This document shows, piece by piece, positions 19,732-31,194 of a stretch of DNA of 64,000 nucleotides. Below the pieces are notes generated by a model. The model was not told where the DNA came from and ran no database searches. It saw only the letters and a program-made list of their open reading frames with translations. The translations under genes and the position numbers were made by a program. This stretch comes from Aspidapion aeneum (taxonomy: Eukaryota; Arthropoda; Insecta; Coleoptera; Brentidae): the NCBI GenBank assembly GCA_963576565.1, contig OY755045.1, positions 248,001 through 312,000 on the forward strand. The letters are read 5' to 3'. The stretch's first letter is position 1. Each line of letters starts with the position of its first letter.

Positions 19732-20087
19732 TTATGATAGTATAATATTTATCAAAGGGTAAAAGTGGCAATTTTTATCCCAAGGCTAAGAGGGAGGATT
19801 ACAATTTGTTATGGAATAAAAAAGACACTTTAATCACGTATATCGCTATTTTTTTTTTAAACTTTTTTCCGAGTTTTTGTTAATTTTTTGGGAGTTTTTT
19901 TTCGGTTTGGTATTTTTAGTAATTTTTATCTTTTCATTTCATTTTTAGTTTTTTTCCCGATTTTTACTTTTTATTCCTAATTGGTCACTTTTTATCCTCG
20001 GGATAGGTAGGTACCACTTTTCATTCTTAAATCGGGAAAATTATATTAATAATTATTAGTAAGGTCACTTCAACCAAGTAAAAAATA
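19732..20087. other. AT-rich DNA
   Basis: No features could be supported. Confidence 0.3.
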
Positions 20088-20654
20088 CTCTGCCAATATA
20101 TGGGCCCCTAAGCTCACACTAGGTACTATAGTTAGAGTGTACGTGTGAGCTAATATAACTAAAAACTAAAATATATTTTATTCAACTCCAGATTAAATTA
20201 CCTTTTGTTTGATACCACACACGCATGTTTTGACTTAAACTCAAATTTTTGAAATCTACCCCCACCCTTAAAAAAAAACAAAAACTAAAATGTATTTTGT
20301 TAAAGTCCGGACTCAATTACCTTTCGTTTGATATCACACACGCCATATTTTCATTTAAACTGTAATTTTTAAAATATACCCCCACCCTTTTTTTTTAAAT
20401 AAATTAAAATGTATTTTGTTTAACTGCAGACTCAATTACCTTTCGTTTAATAGCACACACGCCATATTTTCACATAAACTCTAATTTTTGAAATCTACCC
20501 CCACCCTTTTAGTTGGTTTGTGTTCGGTGGATTTTGTTCATTTAAATGGGACCATCTCGACCCAAGACCCAGCCTAGGTACCAAATTTCATTAAAATCGG
20601 CCAAGCGGTTTTTGAGTTATGCGCGTTGGTCGTTACAGACAGACATACAGACAC

Positions 20655-20705
<51 letters not shown>

Positions 20706-20706
20706 T

Positions 20707-20752
<46 letters not shown>

Positions 20753-20892
20753 GGCGCAACAAAAAAGTTTCAAAATCATCTGAAACGCAAAGATATATAA
20801 AAATTTTTGAAATCGGAGCAACTTTTTTTTTCTCGAAAAAATTAGGATCACCATAGCTCACACTACTATAGTATAGTATATGTGTGAGCTAA
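20088..20892 (-). mobile_element. (TCTG)n-bearing element B (inverted copy of A)
   Basis: It is the minus-strand counterpart of 8581-9343, with the same hairpin ends, the same three units of about 120 bp and the same core block. The (CAGA)n run is longer, at about 20636-20751. The two copies differ by scattered substitutions and run length, so they arose from one source family. Confidence 0.82.
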
Positions 20893-21290
20893 AATAGATA
20901 TATGCTTAGATGATTAGGTGTAGTTTTAGTTTTCTAAATAACTATAAAATAAAACATTTAAATTTAAAAAATGGCCAGTATAAAAATTTTATAAAGCCAC
21001 TAAAAAGTTTAAGTGAAAACTTAGTTAAAACGCTGTTTATTCCATTATCGGGGCCGGCGGTTTTTCGTTTACTTTGAAACCCGCAGAAAAGTGGAGTAAA
21101 ATGTCCATTTATTTTCTACTCTCTACCAAAGTTTACACAATTAAAATATCGACATCAAACGTCGAATTGCACACCTGTTTTGCAACGGGATACTGGCTGG
21201 TGGATCTTTGAGCCGGCGGTCGTCTTTAAACGCCTAATCACACACTTGTTTTGTACTTACGACAAGCAACTAGATGTGTTGAAAAAGTAA
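20893..21290. other. Intergenic DNA
   Basis: No genes are recognised. It includes a short CG-containing stretch near 21050-21230. Confidence 0.3.
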
Positions 21291-21374
21291 CTATTTGTTA
21301 CTTGAGTACTCGTTACTCGACAAATAACGGAGTAACGAATACCGATCCGAAAATTAAATGATTACTTTCGTTAC
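21291..21374. repeat. GTTACTCGTTACT-type terminal repeat fragment
   Basis: TACTCGTTACTCG, AACGAATA and AAATGATTACTT recur in inverted order at about 63195-63295. It is probably a relic end of one DNA transposon family, cut here by the RTE-A insertion. Confidence 0.5.
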
Positions 21375-22439
21375 GTCGATTTGCAGAAGGCATTTGATAG
21401 TATACCACTAAATCTACTTTGGAAAGTGTTGGAAAACACAAACATAAGCGTACAACTAATTAAGGTCATCAAAGAGTTATGCCGCAATAGTAAGGCAAAA
21501 GTTAAAATAAAAGCAAAATTAACCAAAGGCTTTCAACTAAATAAAGGTCTTAAACAAGGTTGCTGTATCTTGCCTACACTCTTCAAGATATACTTGGAAC
21601 AAGTCCTGAAAGTATGGAAGAGAAAATGCCAAAACATGGGAATTCCGTTGGACGAAACCCCCTTGTATACTTTATGTTTCGCCGATGATCAGATAGTAGT
21701 GGCTCAGGATTATGACGACCTCGAATATATGACACGAAAACTAAGAGAAGAGTACAATAAGTGGGGACTAGAGGTTAATCTCAATAAGACAGAGTATATG
21801 TGTATCGGTGGAATGAAACAGGATCTAATCTTAAATACCGGGCAGCGAATTCAGTCCTGTGATGGGTATAAACACTTAGGTCTAAAAATTATAGCTGACG
21901 GAACACTAGACAAAGCTAAAAAAGATCGAAACGTACAAAGAAGAAAAGCAATAACTTTATTAAATGGAATAATTTGGGACCAAAGTATATCAAAACATAA
22001 CAAAAAGCGTATATATAACACCATTGTAAAAAGTATTATTACATACGGCTCAGAAGTATGGCCAATCAAGAATAGAACAGAAAAAATGCTTTCCGCTACG
22101 GAGATGGACTATTGGAAAAGAGCAGCAGGGAAATCAAAAAGAGAAAGAGTTACAAATCAAAGAATAAGCGAAATTATGACAGTGGGTGAACGTACTTTAG
22201 TGGATGATATAAGAACAAAACAACTGGTGTGGTATGGACATGTACAAAGAATGAATGATGAAAGCCTACTTAAACAAATACTACAATGGAAACCAACTGG
22301 CCGAAGAAAACGAGGACGGCCAATGAGAAGCTGGAGAGATAGAATAGACAGTGAAATAAGAATAAGAGGCCCAGATGATGAATTATGGGCAAACAGAAAC
22401 GAGTGGAGATTGGATATCGGAAGACGTAGAACGTTGTGA
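21375..22439 (+). CDS. RTE-clade LINE reverse transcriptase (family A), 5'-truncated
   Basis: The enzyme copies the element's RNA at a nicked target site. The 355-codon frame begins inside the RT domain at motif A (VDLQKAFDSIP) and has no internal stop. It continues through GLKQGCCILPTLFKIYL (motif B), FADDQIVVA (the catalytic motif C) and VNLNKTEYM. The C-terminal region reads [16 protein letters not shown] and GRRKRGRPMRSW. It ends TGA after IGRRRTL, followed by an AT-rich tail. The endonuclease and the first RT motifs are absent, so the copy cannot move. No host start codon applies. It is the best-kept of five copies or fragments in this window. Confidence 0.88.
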   Translation, partial: VDLQKAFDSIPLNLLWKVLENTNISVQLIKVIKELCRNSKAKVKIKAKLTKGFQLNKGLKQGCCILPTLFKIYLEQVLKVWKRKCQNMGIPLDETPLYTLCFADDQIVVAQDYDDLEYMTRKLREEYNKWGLEVNLNKTEYMCIGGMKQDLILNTGQRIQSCDGYKHLGLKIIADGTLDKAKKDRNVQRRKAITLLNGIIWDQSISKHNKKRIYNTIVKSIITYGSEVWPIKNRTEKMLSATEMDYWKRAAGKSKRERVTNQRISEIMTVGERTLVDDIRTKQLVWYGHVQRMNDESLLKQILQWKPTGRRKRGRPMRSWRDRIDSEIRIRGPDDELWANRNEWRLDIGRRRTL

Positions 22440-22466
22440 AACCGATAAATATATATATTAGCAATA
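22440..22466 (+). repeat. RTE-A 3' end and AT microsatellite tail
   Basis: AACCGATAAATATATATATT follows the stop codon. The same order (ORF end, CGATAAATA, then (TA)n) closes the copies at 24583 and 49287, as RTE LINEs end in microsatellites rather than long poly(A). Confidence 0.75.
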
Positions 22467-22469
22467 TCA

Positions 22470-22800
22470 TCGTGATGCCTGTCTGTCTATTTCTGTGCGT
22501 AACACGATAGCTCCTAAACCGCTGAAGGGATTTTTATAAAATTTTCAGGTAAAATAGTGTTTGGCACTCTAACGAGCTGATTGAATTTTGATCAAAATCC
22601 ATTAATCCAGTTTTTTGAGAATTAAAAAATGTAAAAAATGCTGACTTTTTAACGGCGCATCACATCAATATGCAGTTTTCGGAATATGTTAGACTACATT
22701 TTGCTCAATAATTTGTGTCATAATCAAATACTTCGTAGGAGCTTTAGTTTCCCAGATATTTAAAAAAACACTGTTATCAACGCGAATCATGGCTTCGCTT
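22470..22800 (+). repeat. Interspersed repeat R, copy 5
   Basis: CTGTCTGTCT, CGTAACACGATAGCTCCTAA, TTTGCTCAATAATTTGTGTC and CTTCGTAGGAGCTTTAGTTT give the most complete order of R blocks in the window. It directly follows the RTE-A tail. Confidence 0.75.
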
Positions 22801-22876
22801 ATAGTGATTGTTTTATTATTTTGAAAAATTATTGTTTATATAGATACAAAATCCTAAAATATAAAAAGTCTTATAA

Positions 22877-23781
22877 GGATGATTCTACAAAAATGGTGCT
22901 GTGGAGTGGGAATGCATATTTTTCAAACACAGACTGCAAATGAAGCATAGTTTTAGTTATAAGATTTAAAACGAAATGTTTTCTTTATGGAGCATTTGAG
23001 TTTAATGTATAAAAAAAATTGCAAGTTTATAATTTTTTTTATTACAAAGCAAATACCTCATTCTTCTGGTTTAGTTCCAAACCAAATATTAAAAACTCAG
23101 ATTGAAAAAAATATCCCAATAAATAATATTTAACCAAGTCTTAACTATTTATCAAAAAATTGATAAAACTTAAGTTTACAGTCATATTTTTGAAAATCTG
23201 AATTTACATTTTCTCCGGAAAATTTTGCAATTTTAAGCGTGCTCCATTTTTAATAACACAATATTTCTGAATACCACCGGGTAATTTCTAGAGAAAGAGA
23301 CGGCCCTGGATATCTAATTTACTTGTGAGGGTGACAAGTTGTGACAGATAATGTCAACTTTAGTTTGGTTTAAGTTATAGATCTTTTTATTTTCGGCAGA
23401 AAATTAGTTTTTTTCAGAGAAATCAAAAAGGAATGCTTCAATTATCATTCCTCTGGTAAGTAAATATTCGACTGATATCAATAGTATAATATTTTTGTTG
23501 ATTGTTTTAAAATTATAAGAATAAGAACTTTGTTTATATAAAACTTAAGTTAAGTAGTCTAAATAGATTTTGATTTAAATTGGAAAACCATTAAAAAACT
23601 CATTCCTCTGGTACTCATCACTCTGGAATTTTTATGCAATAATTCCTAAAATTCGGGAAAATAAATGTTTCTTAGCTTACACCTAATTAGTTACATAAAT
23701 TTAAAAAAACAAAATTATTTATTGTGCTGTACTGTTATATAAAAATGATATCCATATAGCCCACTTTTGGTAGAATCATCC
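22877..23781. mobile_element. 905-bp TIR element with ATAA flanks
   Basis: The ends are GGATGATTCTACAAAAATGG and the inverse of GGATGATTCTACCAAAAGTG. ATAA flanks both ends at 22873-22876 and 23782-23785. Only the termini are inverted, so this is not a fold-back. No transposase frame is present. The superfamily is not clear. Confidence 0.7.
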
Positions 23782-23785
23782 ATAA

Positions 23786-24270
23786 CTAAGAACTACGGCC
23801 TTCGGAATTTACCCAAATCTTACATTCTCATCAGATTGCTATTTGACAAGTAGTATGTGATTTAATAAGTGCTTGTAAGGGATAAAAATATACTTTTATC
23901 TAATTTTTTGGATATTTTAAGTTACCGTTTTTTTTTACTCGCTTTTTATCTTAATTTTTAACATTTTATCCATAATTTTTTCAACCTGGGGATAAAAATT
24001 GTCACTTGTATCCGTAAAATGCGCGTTAAAAAAATATATTTTTTATTCCCAAAATATATTTTTAGAATTACATTCAAAAAACCTCTAATTTTTGAAAAAA
24101 AATTTAATCTATCAATAAAAAACAAATTTACTTACTTTAGCAACAAAATTTGCACCTCACAAAAAAGAAAACTAATTTTGTTACAAAAAAATAAAACCAA
24201 CAAAAAATTTAAAAAATATTGTAGCCTTTCTTTCTAAAAATATTCCCCTTATTGAAAAAAAAAACCGACG
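23786..24270. other. AT-rich DNA
   Basis: The 72-codon lysine/phenylalanine-rich frame at 24019-24237 reflects A/T composition only. Confidence 0.35.
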
Positions 24271-24279
24271 AAATGACTC

Positions 24280-24560
24280 CGCGATATCCCCACCAGTCAA
24301 CTAAAAAGCGAACCCGCGATGTGTAGCTGACTACCGACCCCGACAAACTGAAGCTGAGCGTAGCTTAGGAAAGAGCAGACAACGACGATACAGCTACAAA
24401 CAACTGACGATCGTCGTCCTAGCTGCGTTGCGGCGTCGTCGTCGGTCGACGGTGGCGTCGACGTCGAGTTGAGCAACGCTCCGCGCGTCCGCCGTCGCGA
24501 CGCTACGGATGCTGCGGAGCCCTGATCGAGAAGGACGTTGTACTTATACTGCTACCCACC
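24280..24560. promoter_or_regulatory. CpG-rich patch, possible promoter or exon relic
   Basis: This stretch stands out by GC content and dense CG dinucleotides (GCGTCGTCGTCGGTCGACG and GTCGCGACGCTACGG). It lacks a clear frame and shows no repeat partner in the window. It could be the edge of a host gene or its promoter, or a GC-rich repeat. An RTE-A copy begins 23 bp after it. Confidence 0.3.
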
Positions 24561-24582
24561 TTTTTAATGTCCTTTTAAAATT

Positions 24583-25187
24583 ATCTATATATATATTTAT
24601 CGGTTTCACAACGTTCTACGTCTTCCGATACCCAATCTCCACTCGTTTCTGTTTGCCCATAATTCATCATCTAGGCCTCTTATTCTTATTTCACTGTCTA
24701 TTCCTTCTCTCCAGCTTCTCCTTGGCCGTCCTCGTTTTCTTCGGCCAGTTGGTTTCCATTGTAGTATTTGTTTAGGTAGTCTTTCATCATTCATTCTTTG
24801 TACATGTCCGTACCACACCAGTTGTTTTGTTCTTATATCATCCACTAAAGTACGTTCACCCACTGTCATAATTTCTCTTATTCTTTGATTTGTAACTCTT
24901 TCTCTTTTTGATTTCCCTGCTGCTCTTCTCCAATAGTCCATCTCCGTAGCGGAAAGCATTTTTTCTGTTCTATCCTTGATTGGCCATACTTCTGAGCCGT
25001 ATGTAATAATACTTTTTACAATGGTGTTATATATAAGCTTTTTGTTATGTTTTGATATACTTTGGTCCCAAATTAGTCCATTTAATAAAGTTATTTATTC
25101 CTTGTACGTTTCGATCTTTTGTAGCTTTGTCTAGTTCCTGTTTCATTCCACCGATACACATATACTCTGTCTTATTGAGATTAACCC
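24583..25187 (-). mobile_element. RTE-A LINE, 5'-truncated and internally deleted
   Basis: On the minus strand, the frame 24606-24959 carries [37 protein letters not shown] and GRRKRGRPRRSW to the same IGRRRTL end. The (TA)n tail is at 24583-24600. The homology stops at 25187 (GAGATTAACC), and about 90 bp are missing near 25135 relative to 21375-22439. Confidence 0.83.
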
Positions 25188-27540
25188 AAAATGAATTATC
25201 TAGACTTGTCCAAAAAGTTTATAATTTTATTTTATTTATATTTACTTAAAAATTGATTATGAAAATTGTTTATAAAATGTTTATACCTATTCGAAACGCA
25301 GCGTAGTCAAGCTATATAATATTTTTCTGGATTCTTTTAATGTCGGAAAAGTAAAGGGACATTAAAAAAGTGGACGAGTTTACGTATGTAACAGAATATT
25401 TGGATTATTTTTACATGGTTTTAATTTTTATTGAATTTAAAAATATATCCAAATTCTATTCCCAGACCAGACATATTTTTTATCACATTTATTTTCTAAA
25501 TAGGGCTTTCTTCAAAAATATATTGCCAACAGATTTAAACATACTTGAAATTTTTAGAATCATAAATATCGTTTACAAGTGGTTATTTGTCAACCTTAAT
25601 CTGTAGGGCCATTTATGTTTATTGCCTTTTGGGTTAAGTTCAACATGTGTTTAGTGACGCCTATTCATCCCTCATTAAATTAAAATTATTATATTTTCCA
25701 GACATTTTCATAAAAGTTAGTAATTTTCCAAAGAGAGTTATTTTATCAAATAGCTCTTAATTTTCTGATCAAAGTGATATATCATAGCATATACTTGAAA
25801 TTAAGTTCTGCATTAAGTTAACTTTGATTTTTACATATACAAACAGGTATATTGTACTAATTTCGTTCTATTTAACATTTCTCATAAAGCCTTTATTATG
25901 TCTGTTGCTTTATTACGGGTAATTTTCTATATCGCGACCCGCTGTGGTCAGTTATATACCCGTCTTCGAAAAAGGTCATTATATTATTCGTAGATGACAA
26001 TTATTGTGTTAAATGCGGAGTCAAACATTTATTAAAATTTATGGTTTACTCTAGTTTTATATTATAACCAGTGGTCAATATCCTGATTACGTTTTTCAGT
26101 TTCACACTACGGTATTCCCTTTAGTTGTTTTCTAAATTGGGATAATTTTAATATCATGTGATTTTTCGTCTTTGTTTTGTGTCAACCTTTTTAGTTTTTT
26201 TTAGTAGGAGGGAAACTGAACAGCTCAAAACATTAATGTATCGGTGACGCTTAGTCTTTTGTCTTTTTCTATTTCCATGCTACATTATCTTATCTCTCTG
26301 TTTGAGCCAAAGGCAAGCGCGCACAGACACATTATATGGCCACACCCAAATGGGACCTAAAACGAAGGGATGAAAAACTTAAAATCCCGGGGGAAGTCAG
26401 TTCCGAATAAATCGTCAAAGAAGTGTTTTCGTGTAACGAGTTTTCGGGATTTTATCTTCGTTTTTTTTCCTCCCTTCTAAATTGACCTCTGGATATTGAT
26501 TTTTTTCATAGGTTTGACCATTTCATAGTGTTTGCTTTTCCTTCATTTTTCCTTAATTTAATCAAATTCAGTCTTTCACTAAACAAAGTAATTTCATAAA
26601 AAACCATGCAGTGGTCAAAACTTTTGTTTTTAACACTTATCTTTATAACTAATTTTTTTAAACGTAAGTTTTTCATTTTGATTAGATTTAGTTCTTTTAT
26701 ATTTTTATTCAAGATCATTTAATTTTTCATTTCTTTATTTTTTAAAATATATCATTTTCACCACAAAATTAATTTTGGTTTTGCTTTTATCACTCGAATT
26801 AACCAATTAAAAAGTTTGAGGTCAATGAAATATATGCAAAGCAATCTTACCTTGAAACATGGTATGGATTGTCAGTTTCTGTATCTTTTGTGTGGTTTGT
26901 TCCTTAATTCTTCAAATTTTTCTATAGTCTAACATGGTTTAGGTAAGAGTTGTTTATGCATTATTTTGACTAGCGGGGTAGGGAAAACGAAGAAGGTTTC
27001 TATAGATGCCGCACAATCATGTCTACCATAGTTAAGGATAGGGTAAGTGAATATCAATTAATTTAACATAGTCTACCACGCGAATCCATCCCGAGTGCTG
27101 CTTCACACTACCAGATTAACATCGTTGGTTCCAAAGAAGATCACTAGATAATAACTTCGCCTGAGTTATTCTAGTGCTGTGTATCATTTTGTGGGGTAGT
27201 AGCCTTGGAGAAAAATGACCGCTCGCATTTCCAATAGCCAATTAAAATCCCGTTACACATATAAAATAATTCAGTAGTAATATTTATTATATTATTAGTA
27301 ATATTTATTAAATTATTAGATTTTTTAATTAAAAACTATGATCCTTGTCGCAATTAAGGCTACATTAGGAAGCTTTGTTTTTTATTTTGGGAACCAGAAC
27401 ACCAAATAATTGTAAATATACTAAAATTTTATCTATATATAGGCATATTTTTATTATTTATTTTTTTCTTAATTCGTATATGAACTACACCTAAAAATGA
27501 TACGTAATAGGGCAATCTAGAATTTTTATATATTTTTTTA
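25188..27540. other. 2.3 kb of AT-rich DNA without recognised genes
   Basis: The frames at 25370-25606 and 26506-26718 look like AT-rich chance frames. A section near 26230-26470 has more balanced composition, but no frame or motif that I recognise. A stable small hairpin is at 27147-27179. This is the longest stretch of the window without a clear repeat. Confidence 0.35.
27147..27179. other. Stem-loop with 13-bp arms
   Basis: CACTAGATAATAACT and AGTTATTCTAGTG pair around a 7-nt loop, with a 2-nt bulge. Further partial pairing (TTCCAAAG with CCTTGGAG) could extend it toward a miRNA-precursor-like length. Function unknown. Confidence 0.35.
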
Positions 27541-27544
27541 ATAT

Positions 27545-28045
27545 TTAAAAAATAACAATATCTATTTTAGTTTTTAAGATATAAAGCTTGTTAAAACGAC
27601 AAATAAATTGTTCTTTATTACGAACGAATCATAGTCAACACAATTTTTCTCTAAAGTTGATATGGTAAAAGTTAAAAGCAAAAATTTGTGAAAAAACGTG
27701 GAAGAAACCGCAATCTTGGATTTATGACGTCACACAGGCGCTCTTGCACAAACGAATTTGAGGCAACCACCTGAAGACTTAAAATTGAGTGATCCATAAC
27801 CAATCTATTTTTTTTCGGGTAAAAAAAAGGTTACTATTTTTTTTGTATTTTAAGAAAATTAATATCTTTGTTAGTTTTTAAGATATAAAGCTAATTTCTT
27901 CACTATAATTATTGGTATTCTCTTGCAAACCAAAAATGTATTGATAGTTTTTCACAGACTAATTTAGCGAAAGTTAGAAGCAAAATTTCAGCAGAAAAAA
28001 AACCGCCATCTTGGATTTATGACGTCACAATGGCACTTACTTCAT
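27545..28045. repeat. Two diverged tandem copies, about 290 bp apart
   Basis: AGTTTTTAAGATATAAAGCT occurs at about 27570 and 27873. CATCTTGGATTTATGACGTCA-like blocks occur at about 27712 and 28010 (TTGGATTTATGACGTCACA in both). The copies are old and differ in between. Confidence 0.65.
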
Positions 28046-28325
28046 GTAAAATAAAGCAAAGTAAGCGAAATTGGTATTCCGTAAAAAGAATTGAGATAAA
28101 AGTAAAGCCAAGTTCTCCAATACAAATTTCAAAATGAAAGGTTCTTACTAGTTTGGAAATGCTTTTTTAAACTTTGCTATTACGGCTGCAAATGGCATGA
28201 AAGTTTGAGATTCGTAGCTCATTCCGAAGTAGATTTTTAGATAGGTCAAATATGGGCTGAAATGTTTCAAGAAAAGATGGTACAGCAGTTGCGCGAACTT
28301 GGCTGGGCACTGCCGTGCCCTCAGA
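28045..28325 (-). repeat. Composite repeat C fragment, rearranged
   Basis: Half of the C palindrome (ATTCCGTAAAAAGAATTGAG and GAAAGGTTCTTACTAGTTTG) is joined to the inverted head (CATTCCGAAGTAGA and CACTGCCGTGCCCTCAG). Confidence 0.65.
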
Positions 28326-28951
28326 TTTTTGTGGTTTTTATTTCGGTGCTTAGAAATAATTTTGATTTAAAGAATATGTGTGACACTAGGAGAACCCGTC
28401 CAAAAAAGACAGTCACGGTTTTTTTCCAATTTTTATAAAAACAAATTTTCTCTAATAAACATGGCACTTAAATCCAATTTTTTATTAAAATAAAATCCCG
28501 GAACGCCAATTAAATTTTAATTCCTTTTAAATATAAACTTCCCGAGGGCATTTTTAAATGGGCCAATTAATTTAATGTATCCAACAAGGAGAAACGATCC
28601 GTAAAATCTGTAAGTCAGACAGAAATACATCTATCTAACTACTCTACCAGATATGTTTTAATAGGCCTGGTAAAAAGAGAGACAAACATAGTCGCTTGTT
28701 GCGTGTAAGAGAGAAAACGGTAGAAAGACATACATACTCGCTTGTTGCGTGTAAGAGAGAAAAGGTTATAGGAAATTAGATTATCATAATGTAAATTTAA
28801 TCGTATTAAAAGCATTGAGTGGAAGTGAGACGAGCATAGATCGATATTATAAGAATGAGCGGTCTTCTCAGTTTTCTTGGGTAATCAAATTAAATAGGGT
28901 TTAATAGTAAACGTCAATCAGGGGCGTACTAAACTTTTTTTTCTCGTTATA
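28326..28951. other. Intergenic DNA with a short tandem duplication
   Basis: CGCTTGTTGCGTGTAAGAGA is repeated at about 28693 and 28739 (46 bp apart). Nothing else is recognised. Confidence 0.45.
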
Positions 28952-30725
28952 CAGTGAAACCTCCTATAAGCGGACACTCACGGTTTGCTCGATTTTGTCC
29001 ACTTATTGGATATGTCCCCTTATGAGAGGGAACTGCGAAATTTTAATATATATTCATTAAGAATTTCCGCCGCTTGAATTTTTCCGATATCTGAGGGCAC
29101 AGCAGTGCCTCGCCAAGTTCGCGCGCCGTAACCATCTTTTCTTGAAACATTTCAGCCGATATTTGACCTACCTAAAACTCTACTTCGGAATGAGCTACGA
29201 ATCTCAAACTTTGCACAGTCGTAGATCTCCATGGCGTTAACAACCTCTAGTTTCATGGAATTTCATAAAGTAGTAAAGTAGTTACGAAATTTCAAAAAAC
29301 GTCGAAATTGCCACTCACTCACTCATGTATAGATCATCAATATTCTACTGTACTTCCAGACATGCTACAAAACTGAAATTTGGCAGACTGATAGAAATTA
29401 TGACCAAACCCCTGGAAAAAATAAAAAAAACTCCAAAATTTTAATATACTCCCCTCCCCTATACATTTAAAGTTATATAAAAGTAGCATCGCCCACAACT
29501 ATGATAAAACTATGAGAAAAAATTAAAAAACCTCAAAATTTTAATTTACTCCCCTCCCCTATAAATGTAAAGTTAAGTAAAAGTAACATTGCCTACTTCC
29601 AGACATGCTAGAGAGCTGAGCTTTGGAAGACCGATAGTTACTATGATAAAGTTATAGAAAAAAATTAAAACACCTCAAAATTCTAATTTATTTCCTTCCC
29701 CTATAAATGTAAAGTTATGTAAAAGTAACACTGCCCACTTCCAGAAACGCTAGAGAGCTAAAACTATATAAAAAAATTTAAAAACACCAACATTTTAATT
29801 TACTTCCCTCTCCTATAAATATAAATTTATATAAAACTAACATTGCGCACTTCCAGAAACGCTAGAGAGCTGAGCATTGAAATGCTGATAGAAATTATGA
29901 TAAAACCATGAAAAAAATTTAAAAAGTCAAATATTGGACTTACTCTCCTTCCCTATAAATGTAAAGTTATGTAAAAGTAATATTACCCACTTCCAGAAAC
30001 GCTAGAGAGCTGAGCATTGGAAGACTGATAGGAACTATAATAAAACTATAGGGCAAAATTTAAAAACACGACAATTTTAATTTATTTCCCTCCCCTATAC
30101 ATGTAAAGTTATGTAAAAATAACATTGTGCACTTTCAGAAACGCCATGGAAAAAAATTAAAAAACCTCAAAAATTTAAGTAAGACATTGCAAAATTTTTG
30201 AACAATATTCCGCATATTTTACTACTTTAAAAATTAATTATTATCCAATTCCTTTAAAAAAGAAGTGAACTCATAACAAAAACATTTCATGTAAAAAAAA
30301 GCCAAGTACGCGAAAATGGCATTCCGTAAAAAGAATTGAGATAAAAGTAAAGCCAAGTTCTTCAATACAAATTTCAAAATGAAAGGTTCTTACTAGTTTG
30401 GAAATATTTTTCTAAACTTGGCTATTACGGCTGTAAATGACTCTTAGGCACAGTGCTAAATTGAACATAAAGAAGTTTGGCTGTAATAGCAAAGTTTAAA
30501 AAAACATTTCCAAACTAGTAAGAACCTTTCATTTTGAAATTTGTATTGGAGAACTTGGCTTTACTTTTATCTCAATTCTTTTTACGGAATGCCATTTTCG
30601 CGTACTTGGCTTTCTTTTACATGAAATGTTTTTTATTTATTAAGAATTTCCGCCGCTTGAGTTTTTCCGATATTAAATATTTCAGCGATCTTTCGTGCTG
30701 ATCAGCCTTTAAGTTATTGACTAGA
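28952..30725 (-). mobile_element. pogo/Tigger remnant split by a C composite
   Basis: CAGTGAAACCTCCTATAAGC preceded by TA at 28950-28951 is a pogo-type end; the inverse end is seen at 39209. On the minus strand, 30640-30700 reads SARKIAEIFNIGKTQAAEIL, the CENP-B/pogo helix-turn-helix. A second copy of its last part lies at 29056-29090. The insert at 29091-30638 lies between. The transposase catalytic part is missing, and the same internal junction (TATATTAAAATTTCGCAGTT) occurs in the 38988 copy. Confidence 0.75.
29091..30638 (+). repeat. Composite repeat C with terminal palindrome (locus 2)
   Basis: Head (CTGAGGGCACAGCAGTGCCT), body, degenerate tandem units (about 29440-30150; CATTGCCCACTTCCAG and GCTAGAGAGCTGAGC) and palindrome (30281-30632) follow in the same order as at 18628-19731. 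A 35-bp pogo-derived string flanks it at 29056-29090 and 30639-30673, with one mismatch. Confidence 0.75.
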
Positions 30726-31080
30726 AGTGCATTGTTTTTGTAGCGAAAGAAGTGGGGGTAATTACCCCGTTATACCCCCCCACCGCCCTTAAATCATCGC
30801 TTGGTCGAAAAAAAAAACGTCATTGAGCGATTAAGGTATCTAGCGATTCCGGTAGAAAAAAATAATTTATTATTTTTTTATTTATTTACGTACGGCACTG
30901 GTTGGGTTAGGTTTCCGTTTTAATCGCGAGTTTCATGGCTTCTGTTTTATCAATATCAGCTTACTTAAACATAAAAGTCGATCCGTCGAATAAAGAAAAA
31001 ATAAGAATGAAATTAAGAATAAGTATATAATTAACAAAGTGTAATAATTCAAGATTCCAAACCAGGATTGGAAAAATTAT
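30726..31080. other. Intergenic DNA
   Basis: A C/G-run fragment (GTAATTACCCCGTTATACCC) at about 30755-30785 resembles the repeat at 16501. No gene is seen. Confidence 0.35.
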
Positions 31081-31084
31081 AAAA

Positions 31085-31166
31085 AAAAAATTCCTGGCTT
31101 AGCTGGGACTCGAACCCGGAACGTCTAACCTTGTACGCCAAAGTCCTACCAATTGGGCTACCGAAC
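31085..31166 (-). pseudogene. tRNA-like sequence, second copy
   Basis: On the minus strand, an A-box-like TAGCCCAATTGGTAGGAC and a B-box GGTTCGAGTCC are correctly spaced. The anticodon-arm region contains GCGTACAAG, close to GCGTACATA in the 3194-3263 copy. Stems are imperfect. It is likely a SINE head or tRNA pseudogene of the same family. Confidence 0.55.
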
Positions 31167-31194
31167 ACATGATTATATTTTTTTTTATTTCCAA

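Noticed and set aside
24019..24237. 72-codon Lys/Phe-rich frame
   Set aside because: Composition follows A/T content; no motif, start context or neighbour supports it.
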